A DNA stretch of 61,242 nucleotides, taken from Domibacillus antri (GTDB taxonomy: Bacteria > Bacillota > Bacilli > Bacillales > Domibacillaceae). The notes under the pieces were generated by a model, which saw nothing but the letters and a program-made list of their open reading frames with translations, did not search any database and was not told the origin of the DNA. Below, one piece after another: positions 42,912 through 52,378 of the stretch. Made by a program: the position numbers and the translations under genes. Numbering within the stretch: the first letter of the stretch is position 1; every line of letters begins with the position of its first letter. The stretch lies in the NCBI RefSeq assembly GCF_001936625.1, contig NZ_MSDU01000011.1, forward strand, positions 1-61,242, read 5' to 3'.

Positions 42912-43383
42912 TGCTCCCGAGCACCGTTTTTTCTGTTTCTTTTCGTCGATTTTCTAATTTTTCAGCAACATCCGCATCGGCAATCGACAAAATTTGCGCC
43001 GCCAGCAGTCCTGCATTCGTTGCGCCTGCTTTCCCGATTGCTGTTGTGGCGACCGGTACACCCCCCGGCATTTGAACGATAGACAGCAATGAATCAAGTC
43101 CGTTCAGCGCTTTCGACTGCACGGGAACGCCAATAACCGGCAATGTCGTTTTTGCTGCTGTCATCCCAGGCAAATGCGCGGCGCCGCCAGCACCGGCAAT
43201 AATCACTTTGATGCCTCTTTCACGGGCTGTTTCAGCATATTCAAACATTAAATCAGGTGTACGGTGCGCTGATACGACGCGTTTTTCGTATGATACTCCG
43301 AGTTCATCAAGCACGTCACATGCATGTTTCATCGTTTCCCAGTCAGATGTACTGCCCATAATAACGCCAACTTCAATCGTCAT
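42895..43383 (-). CDS. purE: N5-carboxyaminoimidazole ribonucleotide mutase
   Basis: Moves the carboxyl group from N5-CAIR to CAIR. The 162-aa protein has the class I marks [30 protein letters not shown] and [14 protein letters not shown]. It is the first gene of the operon; GGAGGATCA precedes the start. Its leader holds a guanine-class riboswitch and intrinsic terminator. Confidence 0.97.
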   Translation of the reverse strand: MTIEVGVIMGSTSDWETMKHACDVLDELGVSYEKRVVSAHRTPDLMFEYAETARERGIKVIIAGAGGAAHLPGMTAAKTTLPVIGVPVQSKALNGLDSLLSIVQMPGGVPVATTAIGKAGATNAGLLAAQILSIADADVAEKLENRRKETEKTVLGSSDQLG

Positions 43384-43414
43384 ATTGATCCTCCAATGTG
43401 AGATTTTTTTACAT

Positions 43415-43560
43415 TAAAAAACGGACAGACCACTTTCCCTTTTTAAGGAGAAAGCGATTCGTCCGCAGCCGATCGAGATTCCGAATGCTTTCCCCCATAG
43501 TCAGCTGTTTACGGCAGCTGGCAGAAACTCGCGGGCCATATCCCCGCTATTATATGAGGT
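43415..43560 (-). promoter_or_regulatory. Guanine-class purine riboswitch and terminator in the pur operon leader
   Basis: On the minus strand the aptamer (43492-43560) has P1 arms around TATGAGGT/CCCCCATA, the junction signature ATATGG, the J2/3 segment GTTTCTGCC, the L3 CCGTAAA and the J3/1 segment GACTATG. The C in GACTATG (position 74 equivalent) marks it as guanine/hypoxanthine type rather than adenine. A terminator with stem CGGAC/GTCCG (43422-43426 and 43461-43465), an inner stem and T6 follows. Guanine binding is expected to favour termination and so lower IMP synthesis. Confidence 0.95.
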
Positions 43561-43578
43561 GCTTTATTTGTCATCTAC

Positions 43579-43655
43579 ATATTAACAACGACCAAGAGTG
43601 GTTGTCAATAAAAAATCGAACGATATTTATCGCGTCTATTTTAATGTTCGTATTT
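43579..43655 (-). promoter_or_regulatory. pur operon promoter and paired PurR boxes
   Basis: On the minus strand TTGACA (43603-43608), 18 nt, TAATAT (43579-43584). Upstream are two opposed PurR-box-like sites: AAATACGAACATT (43643-43655 as read on the minus strand) and, inverted, AAAATCGAACGAT (43612-43624, plus strand). Each has the CGAAC core and A/T flanks of AWWWCCGAACWWT, and the pair has the inverted layout seen in B. subtilis. The upper box overlaps the yebG stop. PurR repression relieved by PRPP is inferred. Confidence 0.85.
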
Positions 43656-43848
43656 ACGTGACTATTTTTCCTTCAAACACAATTTCACGGCCAATCGGGA
43701 CATGAATTGTCTCTCCATTCTGCTTCTTTTCTTCAAAAACAGGTTTTTCCATCCGACGGACTGGAACGTATCCTTCGTCTTTCATTCGGTTCAGACAGTC
43801 ATCAATCGTTTCATGCTCTTCCACACGGAAGGTTTTCTTTTTACTCAT
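43654..43848 (-). CDS. yebG: NETI motif-containing protein YebG
   Basis: A 64-aa protein of the NETI-motif family, recognised by [32 protein letters not shown] (spanning residues 5-36) and the tail [14 protein letters not shown]. Its function is unknown. It overlaps yebE by 4 nt and precedes purE, the same order as in B. subtilis. Confidence 0.88.
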   Translation of the reverse strand: MSKKKTFRVEEHETIDDCLNRMKDEGYVPVRRMEKPVFEEKKQNGETIHVPIGREIVFEGKIVT

Positions 43849-44387
43849 TTCATCAACTTTCCTTTTCGTACCGCTTTGACCCAGAAGCCCCCATGTATGG
43901 TTTTCGGCTCATAAGCAATAATAAATGCTTTCGGATCAAGCTCTTTAATTTTATCGTACAGCTTTAATTCGTATTTTCGCGGCGTTAATATTTGCAGTGC
44001 CATCCGGTCTCCTTCCAAACCATTCGCTGCCCAGTTTGTGACACCGTATCCCTCTGCACGCAGCGCTTTAGGCAGATCTTTATCATATTCTTTTGTAATA
44101 ACATTGACCGTTATATAGCCCAATGCCAATTTCTCTTCAATTTTCATCCCAACGATAACGCCGAGTCCATACCCGACTGCATACGCAATCAAGTTTTGAA
44201 TTTCGTTTAAATTGTCGAGAACGAGACCCAAGCCGACAACATAGATAACCACTTCAATCGTACTGACAAATGCGGCGGTGTACCTGTAGCCTTTCAATGT
44301 TAAAATCATCCGGATGGTGAAAAATGACACGTACACAATGTTAATCAACAAAATGATTACGACCATAAAAATGGCGTTATCCATCAT
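43845..44387 (-). CDS. yebE: UPF0316 (DUF2179) membrane protein YebE
   Basis: A 180-aa protein with three membrane helices in the first 85 residues ([20 protein letters not shown] onward) and a soluble DUF2179 domain ([27 protein letters not shown]). The soluble domain resembles those in other membrane proteins of Firmicutes that may bind nucleotides, but no function is established. It is translationally coupled to yebG (4-nt overlap). Confidence 0.88.
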   Translation of the reverse strand: MMDNAIFMVVIILLINIVYVSFFTIRMILTLKGYRYTAAFVSTIEVVIYVVGLGLVLDNLNEIQNLIAYAVGYGLGVIVGMKIEEKLALGYITVNVITKEYDKDLPKALRAEGYGVTNWAANGLEGDRMALQILTPRKYELKLYDKIKELDPKAFIIAYEPKTIHGGFWVKAVRKGKLMK

Positions 44388-44435
44388 AAAACTACCACTC
44401 CTCTGTGACGGCAGTGTACCACACCCGCCCGAATT

Positions 44436-44467
44436 AAAAAAGCCTCAACCGATAAACGGCTGAGGCT
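44436..44467 (-). terminator. Terminator after ptsG
   Basis: A 10-bp stem AGCCTCAACC (44441-44450) / GGCTGAGGCT (44458-44467; one G-U pair) with a 7-nt loop and T6 on the minus strand. Confidence 0.88.
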
Positions 44468-44476
44468 AGTTGCTTC

Positions 44477-46540
44477 TTATTTAATAGTAATGACGTTCTC
44501 ATCACCTGATTTTACAGCACCTGACTTTTCGATGACAACAGATTGACCTTCTGCAAGGTTTGTGAAAATAATCGGCGTGATCGTTGACGTTGCGTTGTTG
44601 GCAATGTAATCAAGATCTACTTTCAGAATAGGCTGGCCAGCTTTCACCGTGTCGCCTTCTCCAATAAGCGATTCAAACCCTTCACCGTTTAATTTCACTG
44701 TATCAATACCGAAGTGAATCAACACTTCACGGCCATCGTCCGCCAAGAGGCCAATCGCATGTTTTGTCGGGAAGACATTCACGATTTTACCATCAACCGG
44801 TGAAACAACTGTACCGTCTGCCGGCTTAATGGCAAATCCGTCACCCATCATTTTTCCGGCGAAAACAGGGTCCGGCACTTCCGTGATCGGCAGCAATTCA
44901 CCTGTAATCGGCGCAGCGAAACGGCTGTTTACTTCATTACGAACAGCAGCCGGCTCCGCCTGTTCGATTTCTTTTTGCACCTCTTGATCCGGCTTCACAG
45001 CAGTCAGATGCGGGGCATTCCCTTTCATAATATCCGCCATTTGATGACGAAGACTATCAGAACGAGGACCGAAAATGGCTTGAATATTATTGCCCACTTC
45101 AAGAACGCCGGCCGCGCCAAGCTGTTTCAAACGTTTTTTATCCACATCCGCAATGTCATTGACGGATACACGAAGACGCGTAATACATGCATCAAGGTTC
45201 GCGATGTTTTTTTTGCCGCCCATTGCTTCTAAAATTTCATACGGAAGGTCTCCGGCAACAACATCCGGCGCGTCTTCCGCATCTGCATCTTCCGGTTCAC
45301 GGCCTGGTGTAGCCAGGTTGAACTTGCGAATCGCAAAACGGAAACCGAAGTAATAAATAACCGCAAAGACAAGACCAACCGGAATAACAAGCCATGCATT
45401 CGTTTGCGGATTCAATGCGCCAAATAGAAGGTAATCGATCAATCCGCCTGAGAATGTCATTCCGATTTTCACATCAAGAAGGTTCATTGTCATAAAGGAA
45501 AGACCGGCAAAAATCGTATGAACCGCGAACAATACCGGAGCTACGAACAAGAATGAGAACTCCAGCGGCTCTGTAATACCTGTTAAGAAAGACGTTAATG
45601 CCGCAGAACCCATGATACCCGCTACCACTTTTTTACGTTCCGGACGCGCTTCATGATAAATGGCAAGCGCGGCAGCCGGAAGGCCGAACATCATAAAAGG
45701 ATATTTACCCGTCATAAATGTACCGGCAGTCAGTTCTTGTACACCGTCTTTAATTTGCGACATAAAGATGGTCTGGTCACCACGGACAACCTCTCCTGCC
45801 AAATTCGTGTACTGGCCGAATTCAAACCAGAATGGTGAATAGAAAATGTGATGCAAACCAAATGGAATTAAAGCACGTTCAATGACACCAAATACGAACG
45901 CCGAACCGGCAAGATTCCAGTTTAAGACGAAATGAGAGAACGTATTCAAACCGTGCTGAACCGGAGGCCAGATGACGATCATCAAAAGACCAAGAATAAC
46001 GGCTGATGCTGCTGTTGCAATTGGAACGAAACGCTTACCTGCGAAGAATCCCAGATAAGAAGGCAATTCAATATTAAAGAATTTATTATACATATACGCT
46101 GCAATCACACCGACGATAATCCCGCCGAATACACCTGTCTGCAGGGATGGAATGCCCATAATAAGGGCATATGCCGGATCTCCGGCCTGCAATACTTCCA
46201 GGCGGTCAAGATTAAGCGCGGTACCCATTGTCGCATTCATAATTAAATAACCAACGAGCGCCGCAAGACCGGCAACACCGTCTCCTCCCGCCAGACCAAT
46301 GGCTACACCAAGAGCAAATAATATCGGCAAGTTACCAAATACGATATCCCCGGAGTTTTCCATAACTTCCGCCACGTTCACAACCCAATCTGCTGTAAGA
46401 AACGGTGCAAGATCGGTAAGTGTCGGATTTTGAAGCGCATTACCGAACGCAAGAAGCAACCCGGCAGCCGGCAAAATGGCTACAGGGAGCATAAGTGCTT
46501 TACCGATTTTTTGCAAAACACCAAAAAGTTTTTTAAACAT
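44477..46540 (-). CDS. ptsG: PTS system glucose-specific EIICBA component
   Basis: Glucose uptake with phosphorylation, 687 aa, domain order C-B-A. EIIC (about 1-400, eight or more membrane helices) contains [12 protein letters not shown] carries the phospho-Cys in [16 protein letters not shown] (about 460). EIIA carries the active His in [17 protein letters not shown] (about 600). The start at 46540 ([10 protein letters not shown]) follows AAGGAGG; an in-frame upstream ATG precedes that site. It is controlled by the upstream glcT through a RAT/terminator. The module separates pbuG from yebE, which are near each other in B. subtilis. Confidence 0.95.
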   Translation of the reverse strand: MFKKLFGVLQKIGKALMLPVAILPAAGLLLAFGNALQNPTLTDLAPFLTADWVVNVAEVMENSGDIVFGNLPILFALGVAIGLAGGDGVAGLAALVGYLIMNATMGTALNLDRLEVLQAGDPAYALIMGIPSLQTGVFGGIIVGVIAAYMYNKFFNIELPSYLGFFAGKRFVPIATAASAVILGLLMIVIWPPVQHGLNTFSHFVLNWNLAGSAFVFGVIERALIPFGLHHIFYSPFWFEFGQYTNLAGEVVRGDQTIFMSQIKDGVQELTAGTFMTGKYPFMMFGLPAAALAIYHEARPERKKVVAGIMGSAALTSFLTGITEPLEFSFLFVAPVLFAVHTIFAGLSFMTMNLLDVKIGMTFSGGLIDYLLFGALNPQTNAWLVIPVGLVFAVIYYFGFRFAIRKFNLATPGREPEDADAEDAPDVVAGDLPYEILEAMGGKKNIANLDACITRLRVSVNDIADVDKKRLKQLGAAGVLEVGNNIQAIFGPRSDSLRHQMADIMKGNAPHLTAVKPDQEVQKEIEQAEPAAVRNEVNSRFAAPITGELLPITEVPDPVFAGKMMGDGFAIKPADGTVVSPVDGKIVNVFPTKHAIGLLADDGREVLIHFGIDTVKLNGEGFESLIGEGDTVKAGQPILKVDLDYIANNATSTITPIIFTNLAEGQSVVIEKSGAVKSGDENVITIK

Positions 46541-46603
46541 AAGTTTTTCCTCCTTCATGAAGTATTATTATGTGCATTTCAAAGACGAAACAGACAGACG
46601 AGA

Positions 46604-46709
46604 ACGAAAAAAAGGCATGAGAAAAGAAGACAACAGAAAACAGAAGTGGCTGCACCCCTATTTTCTCTGTATCTCCTTCACTCATGCCTGATCGTATCAG
46701 TAACACGTA
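46604..46709 (-). promoter_or_regulatory. GlcT ribonucleic antiterminator (RAT) and overlapping terminator before ptsG
   Basis: On the minus strand the leader holds ACGTGTTACTGAT followed by CGATCAGGCATGAG (about 46681-46709), nearly identical to the known B. subtilis ptsG RAT. The terminator pairs AGGCATGAG with CTCATGCCT (46681-46689 and 46613-46621) and ends in T7. The two structures share bases and are mutually exclusive. Binding of GlcT is expected to allow read-through when glucose is present. Confidence 0.93.
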
Positions 46710-46722
46710 AAGAACAAATCAA

Positions 46723-47565
46723 TTATTTCATTTTTGTCTGAATCCGCTGCAGATGCATCGTTAAATAAACCGCTTCCGCATCATAAACTGGATTTTTCAA
46801 TGTCTGCTGCATCACTTTGATCAGCTTCCACGACAAATTATAGCATACCGGATATTCCGTTTTCAATAGGTTTGCGATTTTTTCCGGTTCATCAACTTTT
46901 TCCCCGCGCACCACGCGCTCGATCGTATAACGGATATGACGGACAAGGCGCATGTAATCAATACTTTCTTTATCCAATTCGACATCGAGCTGCGTTTCGA
47001 TCATTTGAATAAGCTTGGCAATCAATTCAGAATGACGGCTTAAATCACGCACATCTTTATTCGCGATTGCGCTATGAATGTGCAAAGCAATAAAACCTGT
47101 CTCCCCTTCAGGCAGGCTTACCGTAAGCTTGCTGTTTATCAGCTTTGTCACATCTGCCGCGATTTCATATTCAAACGGATAGAGCGCTTTCGTTTCCAGC
47201 AAAAACGGATTGCGGATGCCCATCCCCCGCATCATCCGATTAACGGCAAATAAAAGATGATCCGTCAGCCCGACGTGAATGTGCTCATTCAGCGTTTCGC
47301 CAACCCGCTCACGAATTAATTCGACAGCTGCAATAATGACCTTGAGCGTTTCATCGTCCAGGTGCGGCAGCAATTTTTTATATTGTTCCTGTTCATTGCG
47401 GTCAGTCAAGACGAACAGCTTTTCAACCGATTCTCGTACAATGCTGTCCCCCTGCTGGCGCCCGAAGCCGATTCCCCGTCCAATGAGCACGACCTCAACA
47501 CCGTCTTCACCCGATGCGATGAGGACATTGTTGTTTAATACCTTTTTCACCAAAAATTTTTCCAT
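46723..47565 (-). CDS. glcT: Transcriptional antiterminator GlcT
   Basis: BglG-family antiterminator, 280 aa. The N-terminal RNA-binding CAT domain (EKFLVKKVLNNNVLIASG, GRGIGFGRQQGD) is followed by PRD1 (HVGLTDHLLFAVNRM) and PRD2 (YMRLVRHIRYTIERV, VYLTMHLQRI), which are phosphorylated by PTS proteins. It is placed directly before ptsG and its RAT, so its target is evident. Confidence 0.95.
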   Translation of the reverse strand: MEKFLVKKVLNNNVLIASGEDGVEVVLIGRGIGFGRQQGDSIVRESVEKLFVLTDRNEQEQYKKLLPHLDDETLKVIIAAVELIRERVGETLNEHIHVGLTDHLLFAVNRMMRGMGIRNPFLLETKALYPFEYEIAADVTKLINSKLTVSLPEGETGFIALHIHSAIANKDVRDLSRHSELIAKLIQMIETQLDVELDKESIDYMRLVRHIRYTIERVVRGEKVDEPEKIANLLKTEYPVCYNLSWKLIKVMQQTLKNPVYDAEAVYLTMHLQRIQTKMK

Positions 47566-47616
47566 GGCAGCATCTCCGTTGTTATTTGTTTTTTACAGTA
47601 TACATGATGACCTGAA

Positions 47617-47648
47617 CAAAAAACACCTTCTCGTTGCGAGAAGGTGTA
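47617..47648 (-). terminator. Terminator after pbuG
   Basis: An 11-bp stem ACACCTTCTCG (47623-47633) / CGAGAAGGTGT (47637-47647), a very short loop, and T6 on the minus strand. It overlaps the tail of the pbuG-glcT intergenic region. Confidence 0.88.
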
Positions 47649-47653
47649 ATGAA

Positions 47654-48991
47654 TCACTTTTCAAGAAAAATAAAGTATAAAACAAAGACGACAAACAATC
47701 CATACATGATTGGATGTATTTCTTTTGCACGTCCTTTAACGATCATCGTAATCGGATAAAAAATGAATCCAATTGCAATACCAGTCGCAATGCTGTAAGA
47801 AAGCGGCATAGCAATAACCGTTAGGAACGCAGGCACTGCTATTTCAAATCTTGTCCATTCAATTTTCCCTAAGGCTGACACCATTAGAGCTCCAACAATA
47901 ATCAATGCCGGTGCAGTTACCGGCGCTGTGATCACCTGAAGAAGAGGGAAAAAGAAAAGCGATAATAAGAAAAATCCACCTGTCACGACAGCAGCAAGAC
48001 CGGAACGGGCTCCTGCGGCCACACCAGCGGAAGATTCGATATAGGAAGTCGTAGTGGATGTACCAAGAACGGCACCTACTACTGTCCCGCATGAATCGGC
48101 AAGCAAAGCTTTTCCTGCACGCGGCAATTTATCATTTTTCATTAATCCCGCCTGATTTGCAACAGCTAGCAGCGTGCCGGCTGTGTCAAAGAAATCAGCG
48201 AATAAAAATGTCAAGACAACGACAAGCATTTGAAGTGTAAATACTTCCGCCGGAGATTGAAAAATATTCTCCACCGCCACACCGAAAGTCGGCGCCAAAC
48301 TTGGCACAGCATCAACGATATGCGTTGGGGGACTAATCAATCCAACAATCATTCCAACAACTGATGTGATGACCATACCATAAAAAATTCCGCCATTAAT
48401 GCCTTTTGCCATCATAATGACCGTAATGAAAATACCAAACACAGCCAACAGCGTGTTTCCTGACGATAAATCACCCAGTTCTACGAGGACGGCGTCATTG
48501 TTGACAATAATTCCCGCATTTTGAAATCCTACAAACGTGATAAACAAACCGATACCGGCTCCAACAGCATATTTTAATTCAGCAGGAATCGCGTTAATAA
48601 TTTTTTCCCGAAGTCCGGAAGCTGTCAGGATAATAAAGATCAAACCAGAAAATAAAACACCCGTTAATGCCGTTTCCCATGGAATGCCGTACGTTAAAAC
48701 AACCGTGTAAGCGAAAAATGCGTTTAATCCCATTCCCGGTGCCAACGCAATCGGGTATTTCGCAAAAATCCCCATTATAATGGAACCAAGTGCAGCCGCA
48801 AGTGCAGTTGCCGTAAACACAGCCCCATAATCCATCCGCATAGTGTCCGGCAAATCCGGCACCGACTGCAGCGACAATGTAATCGGATTAACGATCAAAA
48901 TGTACGCCATTGATAAAAAGGTCGTTAAGCCACCAATAAACTCACGGCGATATGTCGTCCCCAATTCTTCCAATTGGAAAAATTTCTTCAT
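47654..48991 (-). CDS. pbuG: Hypoxanthine/guanine permease
   Basis: NCS2/AzgA-family purine permease, 445 aa, with about 12-14 hydrophobic segments. It has the AzgA marks GGLTTFLSMAYILIVNP, ALAPGMGLNAFFAYTVV, LFADFFDTAGTLLAVANQ and GTSTTTSYIESSAGVAAGARSG (given as landmark segments). The leader carries a guanine riboswitch and a PurR-type promoter, confirming a purine role. It lies next to guaA as in B. subtilis. Confidence 0.93.
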   Translation of the reverse strand: MKKFFQLEELGTTYRREFIGGLTTFLSMAYILIVNPITLSLQSVPDLPDTMRMDYGAVFTATALAAALGSIIMGIFAKYPIALAPGMGLNAFFAYTVVLTYGIPWETALTGVLFSGLIFIILTASGLREKIINAIPAELKYAVGAGIGLFITFVGFQNAGIIVNNDAVLVELGDLSSGNTLLAVFGIFITVIMMAKGINGGIFYGMVITSVVGMIVGLISPPTHIVDAVPSLAPTFGVAVENIFQSPAEVFTLQMLVVVLTFLFADFFDTAGTLLAVANQAGLMKNDKLPRAGKALLADSCGTVVGAVLGTSTTTSYIESSAGVAAGARSGLAAVVTGGFFLLSLFFFPLLQVITAPVTAPALIIVGALMVSALGKIEWTRFEIAVPAFLTVIAMPLSYSIATGIAIGFIFYPITMIVKGRAKEIHPIMYGLFVVFVLYFIFLEK

Positions 48992-49027
48992 AATTATGTT
49001 GTTCTCCTTCCGATCTTATATACGAAC

Positions 49028-49177
49028 GAAAAAATGCCCGGAACAATCTCTGCTCCGGGCACGACTAAGAAAAGAATACAGAAAGAGAGCATTCTCTTTC
49101 CATCCATTCGTAGTCGGGCCATTTACGGCAGCCCGGTAGAAACTGTCAAGCCATATTCTCGACGATATACGATGCAA
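49028..49177 (-). promoter_or_regulatory. Guanine-class purine riboswitch and terminator in the pbuG leader
   Basis: On the minus strand (aptamer about 49109-49177) the conserved parts are GAATATGG, GTTTCTACC, CCGTAAA and CCCGACTACG. The C of GACTAC is the guanine-specific base. A terminator follows with stem GCCCGGA/TCCGGGC (49036-49042 and 49054-49060) and T6. Guanine or hypoxanthine would shut off permease expression. Confidence 0.95.
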
Positions 49178-49203
49178 TGTGAAAAATAATGTAGTTCTCT
49201 TTC

Positions 49204-49248
49204 ATTTTACTCATATAGTAATTGTTCGTCAATAGAAACACGAACAAA
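49204..49248 (-). promoter_or_regulatory. pbuG promoter with PurR-box-like sites
   Basis: On the minus strand TTGACG (49227-49232), 17 nt, TAAAAT (49204-49209). A PurR-like site (ATTGACGAACAAT read on the minus strand, 49221-49233) covers the -35. A second, opposed one (AAACACGAACAAA, plus strand, 49236-49248) lies upstream, 2 nt away, closer than in the pur operon. Confidence 0.7.
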
Positions 49249-49280
49249 ATTATTATTATTTGAATATTCGTTCGTCTTTT

Positions 49281-50834
49281 TTATTCCCATTCAATCGTTG
49301 CAGGCGGTTTACTCGTAATATCATACACAACGCGGTTCACGTGTGCCACTTCATTGACAATGCGGGTTGAGATTACTTCCAGGACATCCCAAGGAATACG
49401 GGCCCAGTCAGATGTCATGCCGTCGATGGACGTTACCGCACGAATACCGATTGTATAATCATACGTCCGCGCATCTCCCATTACCCCGACGCTCCGAATA
49501 TCAGGAAGAACCGTAAAGTACTGCCAAATTTCACGCTCAAGTCCATGGTTGCGCACTTCTTCACGCAAAATCGCATCTGATTCACGAACAATTTCCAATT
49601 TCTCTTCCGTAATTTCACCGAGAACACGAATACCAAGACCTGGACCCGGGAACGGCTGGCGCCACACAATATGATCCGGAATACCGAGCTCTGAACCGAG
49701 CGCGCGTACTTCATCTTTAAATAATGTATTAAGCGGTTCAATCAGCTTGAACTGCATGTCTTCCGGCAGTCCGCCAACGTTATGATGCGATTTGATCGTT
49801 TGCGCTGTTGCTGTTCCGCTTTCGATAATATCCGTATAAAGCGTTCCTTGTGCCAGGAACTCAATGCCTTCAAGCTTTGATGCTTCATCATCAAATACGT
49901 AAATAAACTCGTTGCCGATGATTTTGCGTTTTTGCTCCGGATCGGAAACGCCCGCAAGCTTTTCCATGAAACGGTCTTTCGCGTCCACTTTAATGATGTT
50001 AATGTTAAATCCGTTCGCAAACGTATCCATAACCTGATCCGCTTCTCCTTTACGAAGAAGACCGTGGTCAACGAAAATACATGTTAATTGGTCGCCGATC
50101 GCTTTATGAATAAGAACCGCCACAACAGATGAATCAACGCCGCCTGACATCGCGCAAAGCACTTTTTTATCGCCGACTGTTTGACGAATTTTTTCGACTT
50201 CCACTTCAATATAATTTTCCATAGACCAGTCGCCTGTGCACTCGCAGATGCCAAATACGAAGTTTTTCAAAATGTCGTTTCCATATACAGAGTGTTTGAC
50301 TTCCGGATGGAACTGAACAGCGTATAAGTTTTGCTCTTTATTGCTCATGGATGCAATTGGGCATGATGGGCTGACTGCGTCAATTGTAAACCCTGCAGGT
50401 GCTTCTGTCACAAGATCGCTATGGCTCATCCAAACAACCTGTTCTTTCGGAAGATCCGCAAAAAGAGCGGATTCCGTCTGCACGTTAATCGCCGCTTTTC
50501 CATATTCGCGGTGAGAAGCTGATTCCACTTTTCCGCCAAAATGCTTCGTCATCAGCTGCATACCATAGCAAATCCCGAAGATTGGAACATTCAAGTCAAA
50601 AATGCGCTCGTCACAGCTAAACGCATCATCCGCGTAAACGCTGTTCGGACCGCCCGAGAAAATGATCCCTTTTGGATTGATTTCTTTAATTTCTTCTGCT
50701 GTAATGGTGTGTGGATGAAGCTCGCTGTATACACCAAATTCACGAATTCGTCTTGTAATCAACTGATTGTACTGACTGCCAAAATCAAGTACAAGAATCA
50801 TTTCCTGGTTTTGCAATTCTGATTTCCCTGTCAT
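49281..50834 (-). CDS. guaA: GMP synthase (glutamine-hydrolysing)
   Basis: Converts XMP to GMP. The 517-aa protein joins a class I amidotransferase ([20 protein letters not shown], catalytic Cys in [16 protein letters not shown]) to an ATP-pyrophosphatase domain ([19 protein letters not shown]) and a dimerisation tail ([11 protein letters not shown]). It sits upstream of pbuG, with its own promoter. No clear terminator follows; the 3' gap goes directly into the pbuG promoter. Confidence 0.97.
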   Translation of the reverse strand: MTGKSELQNQEMILVLDFGSQYNQLITRRIREFGVYSELHPHTITAEEIKEINPKGIIFSGGPNSVYADDAFSCDERIFDLNVPIFGICYGMQLMTKHFGGKVESASHREYGKAAINVQTESALFADLPKEQVVWMSHSDLVTEAPAGFTIDAVSPSCPIASMSNKEQNLYAVQFHPEVKHSVYGNDILKNFVFGICECTGDWSMENYIEVEVEKIRQTVGDKKVLCAMSGGVDSSVVAVLIHKAIGDQLTCIFVDHGLLRKGEADQVMDTFANGFNINIIKVDAKDRFMEKLAGVSDPEQKRKIIGNEFIYVFDDEASKLEGIEFLAQGTLYTDIIESGTATAQTIKSHHNVGGLPEDMQFKLIEPLNTLFKDEVRALGSELGIPDHIVWRQPFPGPGLGIRVLGEITEEKLEIVRESDAILREEVRNHGLEREIWQYFTVLPDIRSVGVMGDARTYDYTIGIRAVTSIDGMTSDWARIPWDVLEVISTRIVNEVAHVNRVVYDITSKPPATIEWE

Positions 50835-50885
50835 GGTTCCACTCTCTTCCCTTCAATTCCGTATTATCGGAAACATTCATCTATT

Positions 50886-50942
50886 TTTGTTCGTATTCAC
50901 ACATTTTGACCTCATTTTATATGGTTCAAGTGGCACGGTCAA
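50886..50942 (-). promoter_or_regulatory. guaA promoter with one PurR-box-like site
   Basis: On the minus strand TTGACC (50937-50942), 17 nt, TAAAAT (50914-50919). In the early leader a site GAATACGAACAAA (50886-50898) has the CGAAC core and most A/T flanks of the PurR box. Only one box is visible, whereas strong PurR control usually needs two, so regulation is tentative. Confidence 0.6.
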
Positions 50943-50974
50943 GGCGTTGTTGCGTTTATTGAAAATTCAGACTC

Positions 50975-51004
50975 AAAAAAGCTTTCCGGTCAAGGCCGGA
51001 AAGC
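50975..51004 (-). terminator. Terminator after nadE
   Basis: A 9-bp stem GCTTTCCGG (50981-50989) / CCGGAAAGC (50996-51004) with a 6-nt loop and T6 on the minus strand. Confidence 0.9.
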
Positions 51005-51005
51005 G

Positions 51006-51836
51006 TTATTTTTTCCAAAAATCATCAAATATAGTAATAGGCAGGTGGCGTTTATGCGCTGATTTTTTAAACAGCTCTTCAATTCGTTCTGCCGCCGCTT
51101 CCGGAACTTCTTTTCCTTCGAGATAATCATCAATCTGTTCGTATGTGACACCGAGCGCCACTTCATCCGGCAGCTGCGGACGATCTTCTTCCAGATCGGC
51201 AGTAGGCACTTTTTTGTATAAATGCGCCGGTGCATCCAACGCTTTCAGCATTTCACGCCCCTGCCGTTTATTCAAACGGAACAAAGGCACAACATCCGCA
51301 CCTCCGTCACCGTATTTCGTGTAAAAACCGGTAACCGCTTCCGCCGCATGATCGGTCCCGATAACGACGGCATTTTTCATCCCCGCAATGCTGTACTGCA
51401 CTTTCATTCGTTCACGCGCTTTTTCATTTCCTTTGGCAAAATCCGTTAAGTCGATGCCGATCGCCTTAAGCGCCGCTTCACTCGCCTGAACCGCTTCTTT
51501 AATGTTCACCGCATAGCGTACATCCGGCTGAATGAAATTAAGCGCATCCTGGCAATCATCTTCATCTTTTTGAACGCCATATGGAAGGCGCACCGCATAA
51601 AATGCATACTCCCCGCCTGTTTCTTCCCGGAGCTCTTCAACAGCCATTTGTGCCAGCTTTCCTGCAAGCGTTGAGTCCTGACCGCCGGAAATACCCAGTA
51701 CATATCCTTTTAAAAAGGAATGGTGACGCAAATAGTCTTTCAGAAAATCAATGCTCCGGCGAATCTCTTCCTGCGGATCAATCCGAGGTTTCACTTGCAG
51801 TTCTTCAATAATTACTTTTTGCATCTCGCGCATCAT
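51006..51836 (-). CDS. nadE: NH3-dependent NAD synthetase
   Basis: Last step of NAD synthesis, amidating nicotinate adenine dinucleotide with ammonia. The 276-aa protein has the P-loop [29 protein letters not shown] and [14 protein letters not shown]; no glutaminase domain is attached, as in B. subtilis NadE (272 aa). AAGGGG lies 9 nt before the ATG at 51836. It is a single gene with its own terminator. Confidence 0.95.
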   Translation of the reverse strand: MMREMQKVIIEELQVKPRIDPQEEIRRSIDFLKDYLRHHSFLKGYVLGISGGQDSTLAGKLAQMAVEELREETGGEYAFYAVRLPYGVQKDEDDCQDALNFIQPDVRYAVNIKEAVQASEAALKAIGIDLTDFAKGNEKARERMKVQYSIAGMKNAVVIGTDHAAEAVTGFYTKYGDGGADVVPLFRLNKRQGREMLKALDAPAHLYKKVPTADLEEDRPQLPDEVALGVTYEQIDDYLEGKEVPEAAAERIEELFKKSAHKRHLPITIFDDFWKK

Positions 51837-51906
51837 GTAAGAGGGCCCCTTCCATCTAGTAACCTTTTGGTTTTATCATACCACTTTTAGACGAAATTCA
51901 ACCATC

Positions 51907-51940
51907 AAAAAAAGCGTGGTATCTCCTCTTGAGAACCCGC
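51907..51940 (-). terminator. Probable terminator after the P1 small-protein gene
   Basis: On the minus strand an imperfect stem GCGGGTTCTC / GAGATACCACGC (51914-51940) with small bulges is followed by T7 (51907-51913). Confidence 0.55.
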
Positions 51941-51980
51941 CTATTTCTATAACATCATGCCGCCGGTTTTACATTATTCT

Positions 51981-52295
51981 TTATTTTCTAAACCGTTTCT
52001 TTTCAAAAATCTTCACGTTAGATAATTCATTGTCGCTGAAGAAAACTTTGTTCGTTTGCTGCCCGGTTAATTTCTCCAGCCTTTCGACTGCCCGTTCAAA
52101 ATCTTCATCAGATAATTGCTTAGATGACCATAAAGAACACAGCATGGCAAAAGCAATAGGCATTGTATCCACTTTCACCACAACGTTCACATCGACATCA
52201 GAGTTTCCACTCTCTCCAATAGATAATTTATTTGCCAGTTTATCCCGCGAAGAAAGTCTGTCGAAATTTGAGAACGACGACTGTTTAGAAGCCAT
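51981..52295 (-). CDS. Small protein P1, unknown, linked to the Asp/Asn/Val-rich pair
   Basis: A 104-aa protein I do not recognise. It begins MASKQSSFSNFDRLSSRDKL, has a V/D alternating stretch (GNSDVDVNVVVKVDT), a short hydrophobic segment (MPIAFAMLCSLW) and a charged helix (SDEDFERAVERLEKL) and ends basic. AAGGAGGGG precedes the ATG at 52295. The DVDVNVVVKVD stretch recalls the two genes upstream. A hairpin lies just before its ribosome binding site, so it may be read by transcription through or past that hairpin. A spore-surface role is a guess from composition; there is no signal peptide. Confidence 0.65.
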   Translation of the reverse strand: MASKQSSFSNFDRLSSRDKLANKLSIGESGNSDVDVNVVVKVDTMPIAFAMLCSLWSSKQLSDEDFERAVERLEKLTGQQTNKVFFSDNELSNVKIFEKKRFRK

Positions 52296-52320
52296 TGTAT
52301 CCCCTCCTTTCAATTAAATT

Positions 52321-52352
52321 AAAAAATGGGATATCAGGATATCCCATTTTTT
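52321..52352. terminator. Strong hairpin between P2 and P1
   Basis: A 14-bp perfect inverted repeat AAAAAATGGGATAT (52321-52334) and its complement (52339-52352) with a 4-nt loop and T6. It can work in both directions. It is directly upstream of the P1 ribosome binding site, so it either ends P2 or partly attenuates P1. Confidence 0.85.
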
Positions 52353-52378
52353 CCTTGCGCAGCTGCTCTTTCTGAAAA

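Noticed and set aside
43492-43560. An adenine riboswitch before purE
   Set aside because: The specificity base in GACTATG is C, which marks the guanine class; the adenine class has T there.
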